From Chitinophagales bacterium (lineage in GTDB: Bacteria > Bacteroidota > Bacteroidia > Chitinophagales > Chitinophagaceae), in the NCBI GenBank assembly GCA_017303415.1, contig JAFLBJ010000001.1:310001-374000 (forward strand): DNA of 64,000 bases, given 5' to 3'. The notes under the pieces were generated by a model that saw only the letters and a list, made by a program, of their open reading frames with translations, ran no database searches and was not told the origin of the DNA. Shown here piece after piece: positions 1-8,080 of this stretch (position 1 is the first letter of the stretch; each line of letters starts with the position of its first letter). A program made the position numbers and the translations under genes.

Positions 1-1178
1 CAATTTTTTGTTTCATTAAAAGCATCAATAAATCCGTATTCTGACCAGAGCTTATCGCCCAGGTCAAAATAAAAATGTTTCAGTGCCTGCATGCTGTATT
101 CAGGTGTATAGGGAAAAGCACTCAGGGCCGCGGTCGGGGATATCGTCCCCAGGTCTTCCGTAGGTGAATGTGCCGCGTATCCATTATAGGTATCACTGGC
201 GGTAAGTCCCCAATTATTCGCCCCATAGCCTTTAAACCCATTGGGGTTGCGAATACAATGTTCTCTGTTGATCAATGTATGGTTGCGATTCTGCTCCCAG
301 TAATCAGCATAGCGGTCTTTCAATCCATGGGGATCAAGCCCGAGAAAGGAATAATGCGAAAAGAACAATGGCCCGCCATAATCAAATCCCAGAGGAAGTT
401 TTATACCATAAAATTCTTTCCCGTTCTTAAAGAAACTGCTTTGTACCCACCCATTGTGATAAACATCGGGACTGACGGGATACTGTTCTGTATCCGATAA
501 GGCCAGTATATACATGATCAGGCACTCATTAAATCCCCGTACAGGAAAATTCATTGCCCAGCCATTGTTGGGGCTCCAGTGCCAGTATAGCACTTCCTGG
601 TTATTGGTAAACCAGTTCCACTCGATCCCCTTCCATAACCATTGTATCCGTTGACGAAGTTCCCTTTCTACCCGATCGCTTGTATTAAAATACTGTCGGG
701 CACAAAGCAGTCCCTGGAAGAGATAAGAGGTCTCTACCAGATCAGCGCCATCATCTTTGCGGCTGAAGGGAATGGTCTTCCCTGTTTCCCCGTTCATCCA
801 ATGGGGAAATACACCATGATAGGCATCAGCTTTAAGCAGGAAGTTGACCATCTTTAATAAAAACTTAGCCGCTGTATCCCGGGTGATCCATTTGCGTTCC
901 GCCGCTACAATTACACTCATCACACCAAAACCGGTTCCACCAATGGTACAGGTCTCCGAGCCATATCCATAGCTAACATTGCTCCGCTCGCGTGATAATC
1001 CACTCACCGGGTGGGCAAAGTCCCAGAAATACCGAAAGGTTTGCTTCTGCACCAGATCAAGCAGCGCTGAATCCGACAAGTCCTTCGGCCGCTTGGTCGG
1101 GTCAAATCCAACCGGGGCTTTCTGGGCATGTATACCCAGAGAAAATAAAAGTGCAAATAATAAAATCCACTTTTTCAT
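1..1178 (-). CDS. PF10091 glycoamylase-type (GH144-like) glucanase, C-terminus off window
   Basis: Reading leftward from the ATG at 1176-1178, the frame stays open to the window edge (about 392 codons), so the C-terminus is missing. It opens with a signal peptide (MKKWILLFALLFSLGIHAQ). The body is closely related to the lipoprotein enzyme at 3264-4928: shared blocks include LVQKQTF-YFWDFAHPVSGL, DDGADLVETSYL, VLYWHWSPNNGWAMNFPVRG, GGPLFFSHYSFLGLDPHGL and NWGLTASD. This is the PF10091 glycoamylase domain. The founding GH144 endo-beta-1,2-glucanase is a Chitinophaga protein with this domain, so beta-1,2-glucan is a plausible substrate, but specificity is inferred. Unlike its paralogue it lacks a lipobox and an Ig-like N-terminal domain, so it is probably periplasmic or exported. 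It is the last visible gene of the saccharide locus. Confidence 0.85.
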   Translation of the reverse strand, partial: MKKWILLFALLFSLGIHAQKAPVGFDPTKRPKDLSDSALLDLVQKQTFRYFWDFAHPVSGLSRERSNVSYGYGSETCTIGGTGFGVMSVIVAAERKWITRDTAAKFLLKMVNFLLKADAYHGVFPHWMNGETGKTIPFSRKDDGADLVETSYLFQGLLCARQYFNTSDRVERELRQRIQWLWKGIEWNWFTNNQEVLYWHWSPNNGWAMNFPVRGFNECLIMYILALSDTEQYPVSPDVYHNGWVQSSFFKNGKEFYGIKLPLGFDYGGPLFFSHYSFLGLDPHGLKDRYADYWEQNRNHTLINREHCIRNPNGFKGYGANNWGLTASDTYNGYAAHSPTEDLGTISPTAALSAFPYTPEYSMQALKHFYFDLGDKLWSEYGFIDAFNETKN

Positions 1179-1197
1179 ATACCGTCCATTTAATTCC

Positions 1198-1237
1198 GTG
1201 CTTTCTGTGTCCCGAAGCTTCGGGACACAGAAAGCAC
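1198..1237. terminator. 40-bp perfect palindrome, probable terminator
   Basis: The 40 bases form a perfect inverted repeat centred on AAGCTT (arms GTGCTTTCTGTGTCCCGAAG). It lies 7 bases past the stop codon of the CHU_C gene (stop at 1244) and about 20 bases before the start of the next gene. There is no clear T-run on either side. It could stop the upstream transcript or act as an mRNA-stabilising hairpin. Confidence 0.5.
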
Positions 1238-1243
1238 AGAAGT

Positions 1244-3238
1244 TTATCTGATCAAAAGAACCGTCCCTCGCTGAAGGATACGTTTCCCTAAAGTATCTGT
1301 ATACGTTAACAACCAAACAAACACTCCTGTATTTTGCTCCTGCCCTCCTACCCGGCCATCCCAACGTTGTGCATAATCACGGCTTTCAAATACTTTCTGT
1401 CCTGCCCTGTTGTAAACCGTGAAGGTCAGGTCCCTGGCCTTAAAGGCATTGGTAGGGCCAAGCAGGTCATTCTTTCCATCTCCATTGGGTGTAAAGGCAC
1501 TGGGCACAGCGATATAACAATTATCATGTACTTCCAGGGAATGATAGGCTGTATCCACACAACCGGCGGTATCCTGTACAGCCAATCGCACGATCCGATC
1601 GGGTTCACCGGGGTAGGTAGAATAATATTGCATCGCGGGTTTGGCCAGGGTATCTGTTTGGCCATTGCCAAAATCCCACCAGCGTTTGGTGATCACTCCA
1701 CTGCTTTTATCTTCAAAGGATGCTGAATCGTAGGTAATACACAGGTGGCTTATTCCATCGATCGCCGCTTTAAGGGTAACGGCATTGCGTACCCGAATTT
1801 GAACTTGCGCCGTATCCTGACAGCCGTCGGCACTCGTGACCGTTACGGTATACAGGGTACTGCTTTCAGGACGCGCAATGGGTTGGCGGGTAAAAGAGGA
1901 ACTCAGCCCGGTGGAAGGGCTCCATTCATACCGGGCCCCTGCAGCGGCAAATAGCGGAACAGGCTCTCCTTTACAGATCACTGTATCGGGGCCTGCATCG
2001 ACATCGATACCATTGATACGTACCCGTACACTATCTTCGCCCCAGCATCCACCCAATGAAACAGCTTCTACCCGATAAACCCCGCTATCGCGCAGGGATG
2101 AAAAATAGATATGCGGTTGTGCGATATTATCATAGAACCCATTTGGCCCCGTCCAGGTATAGGAAACGGCCCCTTCAGCCTTGAATTGCAAGGGCGATCC
2201 GGCGCATACGGGTGAATTGGATTGCACCGTAAAAACAGGCGGGCCGTCCACATTTACCCGGATCACATTGGATACAACGCGGCAGGCAGGGTTGGCGATA
2301 TTGAAGGTTTCTCCAGCACTCAACCGGTACAGGAATGAATCAGGCGCTGTGTAAACCGTACTGTACTGAAGGGCTGTGGCCCCGGGAATATCACTCCAGG
2401 TCAAACCGGAATCCACACTCTGTTGCCATTGATAAGAGGTGTTGCCGTAGTAGGCGCCCACCATACCCGACATCGGAACTGAACCATTTTCCTGATAACA
2501 CAAGGATTTTATAAAGGTGGTGGGAGGTTCGTTGTCGTACCAGATTGAAGCCGTTGGTCCCACCGCAGAAATGAAAACCCGGTCAAAAGCAAAATCATCG
2601 CCACAACGGGCAAGTGTAGGATCCAGCTCAATGGACAATTGAATCTTATCCACCCCGGCAGGTACAACAAAATCCATCCAATATCTCGCCAGTCGGTATC
2701 CTTGATCAGGGGGAGCAACAGGGCCGTAATTTATTTGCGGAGTTACTGCATGCCGAATGAGGTTTCCATTACGGTCCATGATATTCATGTGGAAAATCGG
2801 CAGGTCCACCGAATTCGGACAAACCTCAAGTGGATTATCCAGGTTATATGTGGCAAATCCAAACCGATAGGTAGTACCCGGACATACGGAAGCGGCCACC
2901 GTGTCGGCATACACGATCTTTTTTGTGGTACTGGCTATGCTGTTCACGATCATCATATTCCCAAAATCCATATCATAATCGTCATCACGTCGTATATCGA
3001 TCCACTCATTATTGAAACAACTGTTGACATTCGTTCTTCTCGCCAGGCAATAGGAACCCGGAGGCGGGCATAACTGATCGCTATAGGTATATGAGGTGAG
3101 TCCGGCAGCCAGGGGTGGCCCGGGCAGGACGGCAGTACCGATCCCCTGCCCAAAATTTTGCAGGTAAACCGGCGCCCCCAGCTGGGCATTGGCTGTGTAG
3201 ACAAAACTCATCAACAACGCTATGACGATTCGTTTCAT
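1244..3238 (-). CDS. Secreted Ig/PKD-repeat protein with gliding-motility C-terminal (CHU_C) sorting domain
   Basis: The protein has 664 residues. A signal peptide (MKRIVIALLMSFVYTANA) is followed by a jelly-roll-like N-terminal region, Ig-like/PKD-type segments (for example VDAGPDTVICKGEPVPLFA and DTAQVQIRVRN, then a PKD WWDFGNGQTDT near residue 525), and a C-terminal domain starting CYIAVPSAFTPNGDGKND. That last block, with its VYNRAGQKVFES core, is the gliding-motility-associated C-terminal domain (CHU_C family), which directs cargo through the type IX secretion system of Bacteroidota. The protein is therefore probably secreted or anchored at the cell surface, perhaps binding polysaccharide or acting as an adhesin. 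No catalytic domain is recognised. It sits between two PF10091 enzymes in the same orientation. Confidence 0.85.
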   Translation of the reverse strand: MKRIVIALLMSFVYTANAQLGAPVYLQNFGQGIGTAVLPGPPLAAGLTSYTYSDQLCPPPGSYCLARRTNVNSCFNNEWIDIRRDDDYDMDFGNMMIVNSIASTTKKIVYADTVAASVCPGTTYRFGFATYNLDNPLEVCPNSVDLPIFHMNIMDRNGNLIRHAVTPQINYGPVAPPDQGYRLARYWMDFVVPAGVDKIQLSIELDPTLARCGDDFAFDRVFISAVGPTASIWYDNEPPTTFIKSLCYQENGSVPMSGMVGAYYGNTSYQWQQSVDSGLTWSDIPGATALQYSTVYTAPDSFLYRLSAGETFNIANPACRVVSNVIRVNVDGPPVFTVQSNSPVCAGSPLQFKAEGAVSYTWTGPNGFYDNIAQPHIYFSSLRDSGVYRVEAVSLGGCWGEDSVRVRINGIDVDAGPDTVICKGEPVPLFAAAGARYEWSPSTGLSSSFTRQPIARPESSTLYTVTVTSADGCQDTAQVQIRVRNAVTLKAAIDGISHLCITYDSASFEDKSSGVITKRWWDFGNGQTDTLAKPAMQYYSTYPGEPDRIVRLAVQDTAGCVDTAYHSLEVHDNCYIAVPSAFTPNGDGKNDLLGPTNAFKARDLTFTVYNRAGQKVFESRDYAQRWDGRVGGQEQNTGVFVWLLTYTDTLGKRILQRGTVLLIR

Positions 3239-3263
3239 TTATTAATTAAACCACATCCCTGCT

Positions 3264-4928
3264 CTATAGATAGGGTGCGATAAATCCAAGGTTCAACATC
3301 CCTGATTTTACTTCGGGACAACTGGTAAACAGATCCCATAACAACCCTGTCCGATGATTCTCGATCATCACAATGATCGGTCCCTGGTCAATCGCCAAGA
3401 ACGATGGCGCAAACCAGGGCTCCTGAACGGAAAAGGCATCCACAAACCCATATTCCTTCCAGATCTTATTTCCCAGTACATAATAGAAAAACTTCAAGGC
3501 CTTCATGGACTCGGTCGGTGTGTACGGAAAAGAGGACAGCGCCGCCGTAGGCGCAATCACGCCAATATCATTCGTGGGCGAGCTGGCTGTATATCCCGCC
3601 GGGATATCACTGGCCGTCAATCCCCAGCAACTGTCACTATACCCCTGCCATCCTTTGGGGTTGGTTTTACAATATTGATAATTGATCAGGGTATGGTTCT
3701 TAGTCTGTGTGGCATAATTGGCATATACATCACTCAATCCATTCGGGTTGATCCCCATAAAGGAATAATGTTCAAAGAACAGGGGGCCACCCTGGCTTGG
3801 CCCAAGCGGAAGGGTGTATCCGTAATAACTATTTCCATTGATAAACCCGGTGCCTCCTGCCCAGCCGCCTGTGTAAACTGCTTTTGGAATCCCATGCGTA
3901 GGCGAAGAAGCAGCCAATACATAGGTGATCAGACATTCATTCCAACCACGTATGGGCATGTTCATGATCCATCCCTTGTCGGGGCTGTAATGCCAGTACA
4001 ATACATTCTGATTGCTGTTCCGAAACCAATCCCACTCCACATTCTCATACAACGTATTGATATCTGCCCGAAGACTGATCTCGGCCGCATTGGTTCCATC
4101 AAAATACTGCCGGGCCGTGAGCAGACCCATGATGAGATAAGAGGTTTCCACCAGATCGGCGCCATTGTCATTCGTACTAAAAGGAATGATGGCCCCGGTG
4201 GCGCCATTCAGCCAATGGGGATAGGCCCCTTTTACTTTAACGGCTGTATTGGTTAAAAAACCAACGATCTTTTGCATACGGGCCAATCCTTCCGCACGGG
4301 TAATAAACCCTCTTTCAATGGCAACAGGTATGGTCATGATGCCAAAACCCGATCCACCAGAGGTAACGAGATCACCCGAGGTATTGCGCTCGCGGGCCAG
4401 TCCACTTACAGGGTGGCCAAAATCCCAGAAATATTTAAAGGTTTGTTTTTGTACCAGCGTCATCAATGAATCTTCCGTGATCGCCGGAAACTTGCGGGAA
4501 GAATCAATACCCGTCATAAAGTTGCGCGGAACGGGTGCATAAAGCGCCCCACCTGTGGAAGATTTTACGGCCGTGCTCACCGTTACCCGGTATTTGGATA
4601 AAAAAAGCAATGGCGTACTCACCTGTACCTGTATAACCGAATCCTGATTGGTAAGCGTACTGGTTATCGCTGCCGTACTGCCGCTCACCGACTCTGTTAA
4701 TGAAACGGCATTGGCGATCGTTGCCGGATCCAGTGGCTCACTAAACTTGATCCGGATCACCGGCTGTGAGCGCACATTGTACACCACCTCACTCCCCGCT
4801 ACAACATTATCAATCGTCACCTCCCGCATCAGCGGCACTTTCGGATTGGGCGGTGTGCTGCCTTTGTCGCTGCAGGAACCAACCAGGAGGGTTATTGCGA
4901 AGAATAGGGCTTTATAATTTGATTTCAT
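3264..4928 (-). CDS. PF10091 glycoamylase-type (GH144-like) lipoprotein with Ig-like N-terminal domain
   Basis: The protein has 554 residues. The N-terminus (MKSNYKALFFAITLLVGSC) carries a lipobox LVGSC, so it should be a lipoprotein. Residues about 30-140 form a Big_5-like Ig domain (IRIKFSEPLDPATIANAV). Residues about 155-550 are the PF10091 domain: FKYFWDFGHPVSGLARERN, DNGADLVETSYLIMGLL, VLYWHYSPDKGWIMNMPIRG, GPLFFEHYSFMGINPNGL and WGLTASDIPAGY. The family includes the GH144 endo-beta-1,2-glucanases, described first from Chitinophaga. The exact linkage cut cannot be read from sequence. It is probably co-transcribed with or just downstream of two GH30 genes, separated from them only by a low-complexity repeat tract. 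A paralogue lies at 1-1178. Confidence 0.88.
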   Translation of the reverse strand: MKSNYKALFFAITLLVGSCSDKGSTPPNPKVPLMREVTIDNVVAGSEVVYNVRSQPVIRIKFSEPLDPATIANAVSLTESVSGSTAAITSTLTNQDSVIQVQVSTPLLFLSKYRVTVSTAVKSSTGGALYAPVPRNFMTGIDSSRKFPAITEDSLMTLVQKQTFKYFWDFGHPVSGLARERNTSGDLVTSGGSGFGIMTIPVAIERGFITRAEGLARMQKIVGFLTNTAVKVKGAYPHWLNGATGAIIPFSTNDNGADLVETSYLIMGLLTARQYFDGTNAAEISLRADINTLYENVEWDWFRNSNQNVLYWHYSPDKGWIMNMPIRGWNECLITYVLAASSPTHGIPKAVYTGGWAGGTGFINGNSYYGYTLPLGPSQGGPLFFEHYSFMGINPNGLSDVYANYATQTKNHTLINYQYCKTNPKGWQGYSDSCWGLTASDIPAGYTASSPTNDIGVIAPTAALSSFPYTPTESMKALKFFYYVLGNKIWKEYGFVDAFSVQEPWFAPSFLAIDQGPIIVMIENHRTGLLWDLFTSCPEVKSGMLNLGFIAPYL

Positions 4929-4940
4929 ATTTATATTTTT

Positions 4941-5071
4941 TCGTGAGACGTGAGACGTCAGTCGTGAGCTGTTAACTCACGTTTCACGTCTCACGTCTCT
5001 CACGTCTCTCTCGCCTCACGTCTCTCACGTTTCACGCCTCACGCCTCACGTCTCTCCCGCCTCACGTCTCA
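4941..5071. repeat. Low-complexity degenerate CACGTCTC/GTGAGACG tract
   Basis: The whole gap between the PF10091 gene and the upstream GH30 gene is made of variants of CACGTCTC, CACGCCTC and CACGTTTC. The right part is in one orientation and the first 40 bases are in the reverse orientation (GTGAGACGTGAGACG), so the tract can fold into a long hairpin around GAGCTGTTAACTC. It runs into the stop codon of the GH30 gene (TGA at 5069-5071). Confidence 0.85.
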
Positions 5072-6529
5072 AAACACCACCGTCGCTATCGACCTCGCCA
5101 TCGCTTTCACTTCCACAGCCTTTCCCTTCACCCAAACAAAATAAGACGCAGGCTTATCCGACTGGTTCATCACCACGGTCACGATCTTGCCATTGGGGTT
5201 TTGGAAAGCAGTCGCCAGCAACTGGCTCCGGCTCGGTGCGGCTGCAATACGCTTGGCTCCTGGCTGAATGAATTTGGAAAAATGACCAATATAGTAATAG
5301 GCATTCGTGTAAATTAATTGGCCGGAACGGGTATCGCCATGTACCGGTGCAAAACAGAAATTCTGTACATGGTTGGGACCGCCTGTTTCATCCAACAGAA
5401 TATTCCAATCGGTAAAGCCTACCATGCCATTGTTGAAATCATTGATCATGGAACGGCCATACTCTTCACCTAAAACCCAGGCATTGTACCGGGTGCTGTC
5501 AAAACTCTCGGCACAACCTTCAGTAAAGAAAATGTTCTTGTCAGGGAAGGATTCATACACCCGACGTACATTATCATACATCGGCGTCCCACCACTCCAG
5601 TCTTCATACCAGTGAAAACCGATACCCCAGGCATACTTGGCCGCTTCAGGGTCGCTGAAATAGGTCTGTGCACGCTGGTACATCAGGTCGCGGTTATGAT
5701 CCCACACGATGATCTTCTTTTCTTTCAACCCTTCGCGTTCCATCACCGGACCAAGATGATTCTTTAAAAAATCTCTTTCTTCTTCGGCTGTATAGATACA
5801 GCTTTCCCAACGTTGCGTGGCCATGGGTTCATTTTGAACGGATATGCCCCACACGGGTACACCATCCGCTTCATAAGCCTTGATGAACTTGGTATAATAC
5901 ATGGCCCAGGTATCATAGAAATCCTGCTTGAGTTTGCCACCCTGCAGCATATTATTGTTGTTCTTCATCCAGGCTGGAGGACTCCAGGGACTCGCAAACA
6001 GATTGAGCGAACCTCCGGCTGCCTTCATGGCTTCTTTGATAAAGGGGATCTTGTATTTCTTGTCATGGGAAATATCAAAGCTTGCCAGCTCTTTATCATC
6101 CTTTTTTACATAGGTGTACATATCGCTGCTGAAATCGCAACTGTTGATATTGGTACGCGCCACAGTATAGCCGATGCCTTTTTCCTTATCAAAATAGGCC
6201 CGCAGCAATTCTTCCTGTTTGTCTTTAGGAAGTTTGTAAAAAGTTTCTGCCGATGCATCGGTCAGTGCCGCACCAATACCAAAATAGGTTTGGTAGGTTT
6301 TATCGGGATCCACAAACACACAGATCTGTGTTTCGAAAGGTTGGCCCATATCCTTGAACGAAAGTGAATCGGTCAGGGATAAACGAAGGGAACTGCTGTC
6401 GGCTGTGGCATATACATACGCTGTTTTGCCATCAACGGAATAGTCAGATGCAACAGGGGTCTTGCTTTTTTGCTGCTCGCTGCAGCCTGCAAAAATGACC
6501 ACGCCGAGGATCAATAATCTATATTTCAT
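5069..6529 (-). CDS. GH30 family glucosylceramidase/beta-glucanase lipoprotein
   Basis: The protein has 486 residues with a lipoprotein signal (MKYRLLILGVVIFAGC). It has a typical GH30 TIM barrel plus a C-terminal beta domain. Visible marks are the early FGIGAALTDASAETFYKLP block, LFASPWSPPAWMKNN, and GISVQNEPMATQRWESC, where the NEP glutamate is the acid/base of clan GH-A. The second glutamate, the nucleophile, is in KNIFFTEGCAES near residue 350. Related Bacteroidota enzymes cleave beta-1,6-glucan or beta-glucosides, and the fine specificity here is inferred. The stop codon is inside the CACGTCTC repeat tract. Its neighbour (6552) is a second GH30, so the locus carries a tandem pair of diverged paralogues. 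Confidence 0.9.
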   Translation of the reverse strand: MKYRLLILGVVIFAGCSEQQKSKTPVASDYSVDGKTAYVYATADSSSLRLSLTDSLSFKDMGQPFETQICVFVDPDKTYQTYFGIGAALTDASAETFYKLPKDKQEELLRAYFDKEKGIGYTVARTNINSCDFSSDMYTYVKKDDKELASFDISHDKKYKIPFIKEAMKAAGGSLNLFASPWSPPAWMKNNNNMLQGGKLKQDFYDTWAMYYTKFIKAYEADGVPVWGISVQNEPMATQRWESCIYTAEEERDFLKNHLGPVMEREGLKEKKIIVWDHNRDLMYQRAQTYFSDPEAAKYAWGIGFHWYEDWSGGTPMYDNVRRVYESFPDKNIFFTEGCAESFDSTRYNAWVLGEEYGRSMINDFNNGMVGFTDWNILLDETGGPNHVQNFCFAPVHGDTRSGQLIYTNAYYYIGHFSKFIQPGAKRIAAAPSRSQLLATAFQNPNGKIVTVVMNQSDKPASYFVWVKGKAVEVKAMARSIATVVF

Positions 6530-6551
6530 AATTGGTTGTTTTTGGGTTTGA

Positions 6552-8012
6552 TCAATTCCACAAATAGGTACCTACCGCTCCCTTGGTGAGCGAGGCTTGT
6601 ACCGTGCTGCCTTTATACTTGATCACAAAAGTGGTGTTGGAGGCATTATCATTCACCGCTACCAGCACTTTCTTACCATCCGGACGAACAAAGGCCGCCG
6701 TATAAATCCCTCCCGCATCATTACTGCCAATACGCACCGACCCCATAGGTACAAATTTGGAGGCATGCGCTATGATGTAGTAACTCACATTACGGGTAAA
6801 ATTGGTGGTCGTAGCAGTGATCGCGCCTTTACACTCACTGCAACCACCGGGTGTATGTGGATCGTAATTGGGGTCGCTGGCCAGGTTCCATTCAATGATG
6901 GCTTTGGCATGATTGCGCGCAGAACCAACGAGCACATTCTTTACATGCCATTGCAGATCACCGGAAAAACTACTATTAGCACCCGTCCATTGCTCCGTGA
7001 AATAAAGGTTCTTATCAGGATGGGCATTCTTTACTGTTGACAGGGCAGAAATATCTCCCCCGTACAGGTGAAAAGCGGTTCCATCAATATAGGCCTTCGC
7101 TGCAGGATCACTCAGGATCGTAATGGGATAATTGGGGTTGTCACAGTTATGGTCCCAGATGATGATCTTGGCCGTAACCCCGGCTGCCTGAAATGCGGGC
7201 CCTAAATGATTTTTCACAAAATCACCCTGCTGACCGGCGCTCATCACCATGCTGGGATTATTCCCTCCGTGCTGGGGTTCATTCTGTACAGTTATGGCAT
7301 CGATCGTAATGCCCTTTGCCTTCATGGCCTGAAGGTATTTGACAAAATACTGGGCATAGACCGAATAATACTGGGTTTGTAAACTTCCCCCAATGGAACT
7401 GCCATTATCCTTCATCCAGACCGGAGCACTCCAGGGAGATGCCATGATCTTGATAGAAGGATTAATGAGAAGAATTTCCTTTAATAAAGGAATCAGGTCC
7501 ACCGTATCTTTTGACAAACTGAATTGGGCCAAAGTGGGATCGGTTTGCCCGGTAGGAAGATCATTGTAACTAAATACTTCGGGGCTCAGGTCGGAAGCAC
7601 CGATACTGATCCGCAAATAACTCACCGAAATGGAATTGGCAGCAGTACCAAACAACTCCTGTAACAAACTGGCCTTTTGCGGAGCCGGAAGTTTATTGAT
7701 CACATAGGCACTGCTTCCTGTCAAAGCAAATCCAAACCCATCCATTGTTTGGTATCGGCTCGCCGAATCCACATCAATCGTGGGCATACCGGCCGTCACT
7801 GTACCCGAAACCAAATTACCCTGCTTCTCAACCAATGCGGTCTGGTCACCTCGCGTCACCCAATTCTCCAGGGTGATCGTGGTGGCTACCGGATCGGGTG
7901 GATCTCCACCATTTCCACCACTACCCTTCTTACAATTCGAGTTGATCGACACAGCTCCTGTGATCAATAACAGGTACATCATACGCTGCACCCCGCCTTT
8001 TCCCTTCATCAT
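6552..8012 (-). CDS. GH30 family beta-glucanase lipoprotein (second copy)
   Basis: The frame is open from 8072, but the ATG at 8010-8012 (MMKGKGGVQRMMYLLLI) is preferred: the upstream residues are not signal-like, while from here a hydrophobic segment leads to a cysteine (SNCKKG), as in a lipoprotein. The next ATG, one codon on, is equally possible. GH30 marks are YQTMDGFGFALTGSSAY, ASPWSAPVWMKDN, AITVQNEPQHGGNNPS (acid/base E) and KNLYFTEQWTG (nucleophile E). A glycine-rich linker follows the cysteine. It shares layout with the 5069-6529 enzyme but is clearly diverged (for example CSECKGA near residue 415). It lies 22 bases upstream of that gene and is probably in the same operon. Confidence 0.87.
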   Translation of the reverse strand: MMKGKGGVQRMMYLLLITGAVSINSNCKKGSGGNGGDPPDPVATTITLENWVTRGDQTALVEKQGNLVSGTVTAGMPTIDVDSASRYQTMDGFGFALTGSSAYVINKLPAPQKASLLQELFGTAANSISVSYLRISIGASDLSPEVFSYNDLPTGQTDPTLAQFSLSKDTVDLIPLLKEILLINPSIKIMASPWSAPVWMKDNGSSIGGSLQTQYYSVYAQYFVKYLQAMKAKGITIDAITVQNEPQHGGNNPSMVMSAGQQGDFVKNHLGPAFQAAGVTAKIIIWDHNCDNPNYPITILSDPAAKAYIDGTAFHLYGGDISALSTVKNAHPDKNLYFTEQWTGANSSFSGDLQWHVKNVLVGSARNHAKAIIEWNLASDPNYDPHTPGGCSECKGAITATTTNFTRNVSYYIIAHASKFVPMGSVRIGSNDAGGIYTAAFVRPDGKKVLVAVNDNASNTTFVIKYKGSTVQASLTKGAVGTYLWN

Positions 8013-8080
8013 AACAGTATATTTATAATTTAAAAAAGCATCATAAAAACAAATCCAAAAATTCAATCCCAAAATCCCGG

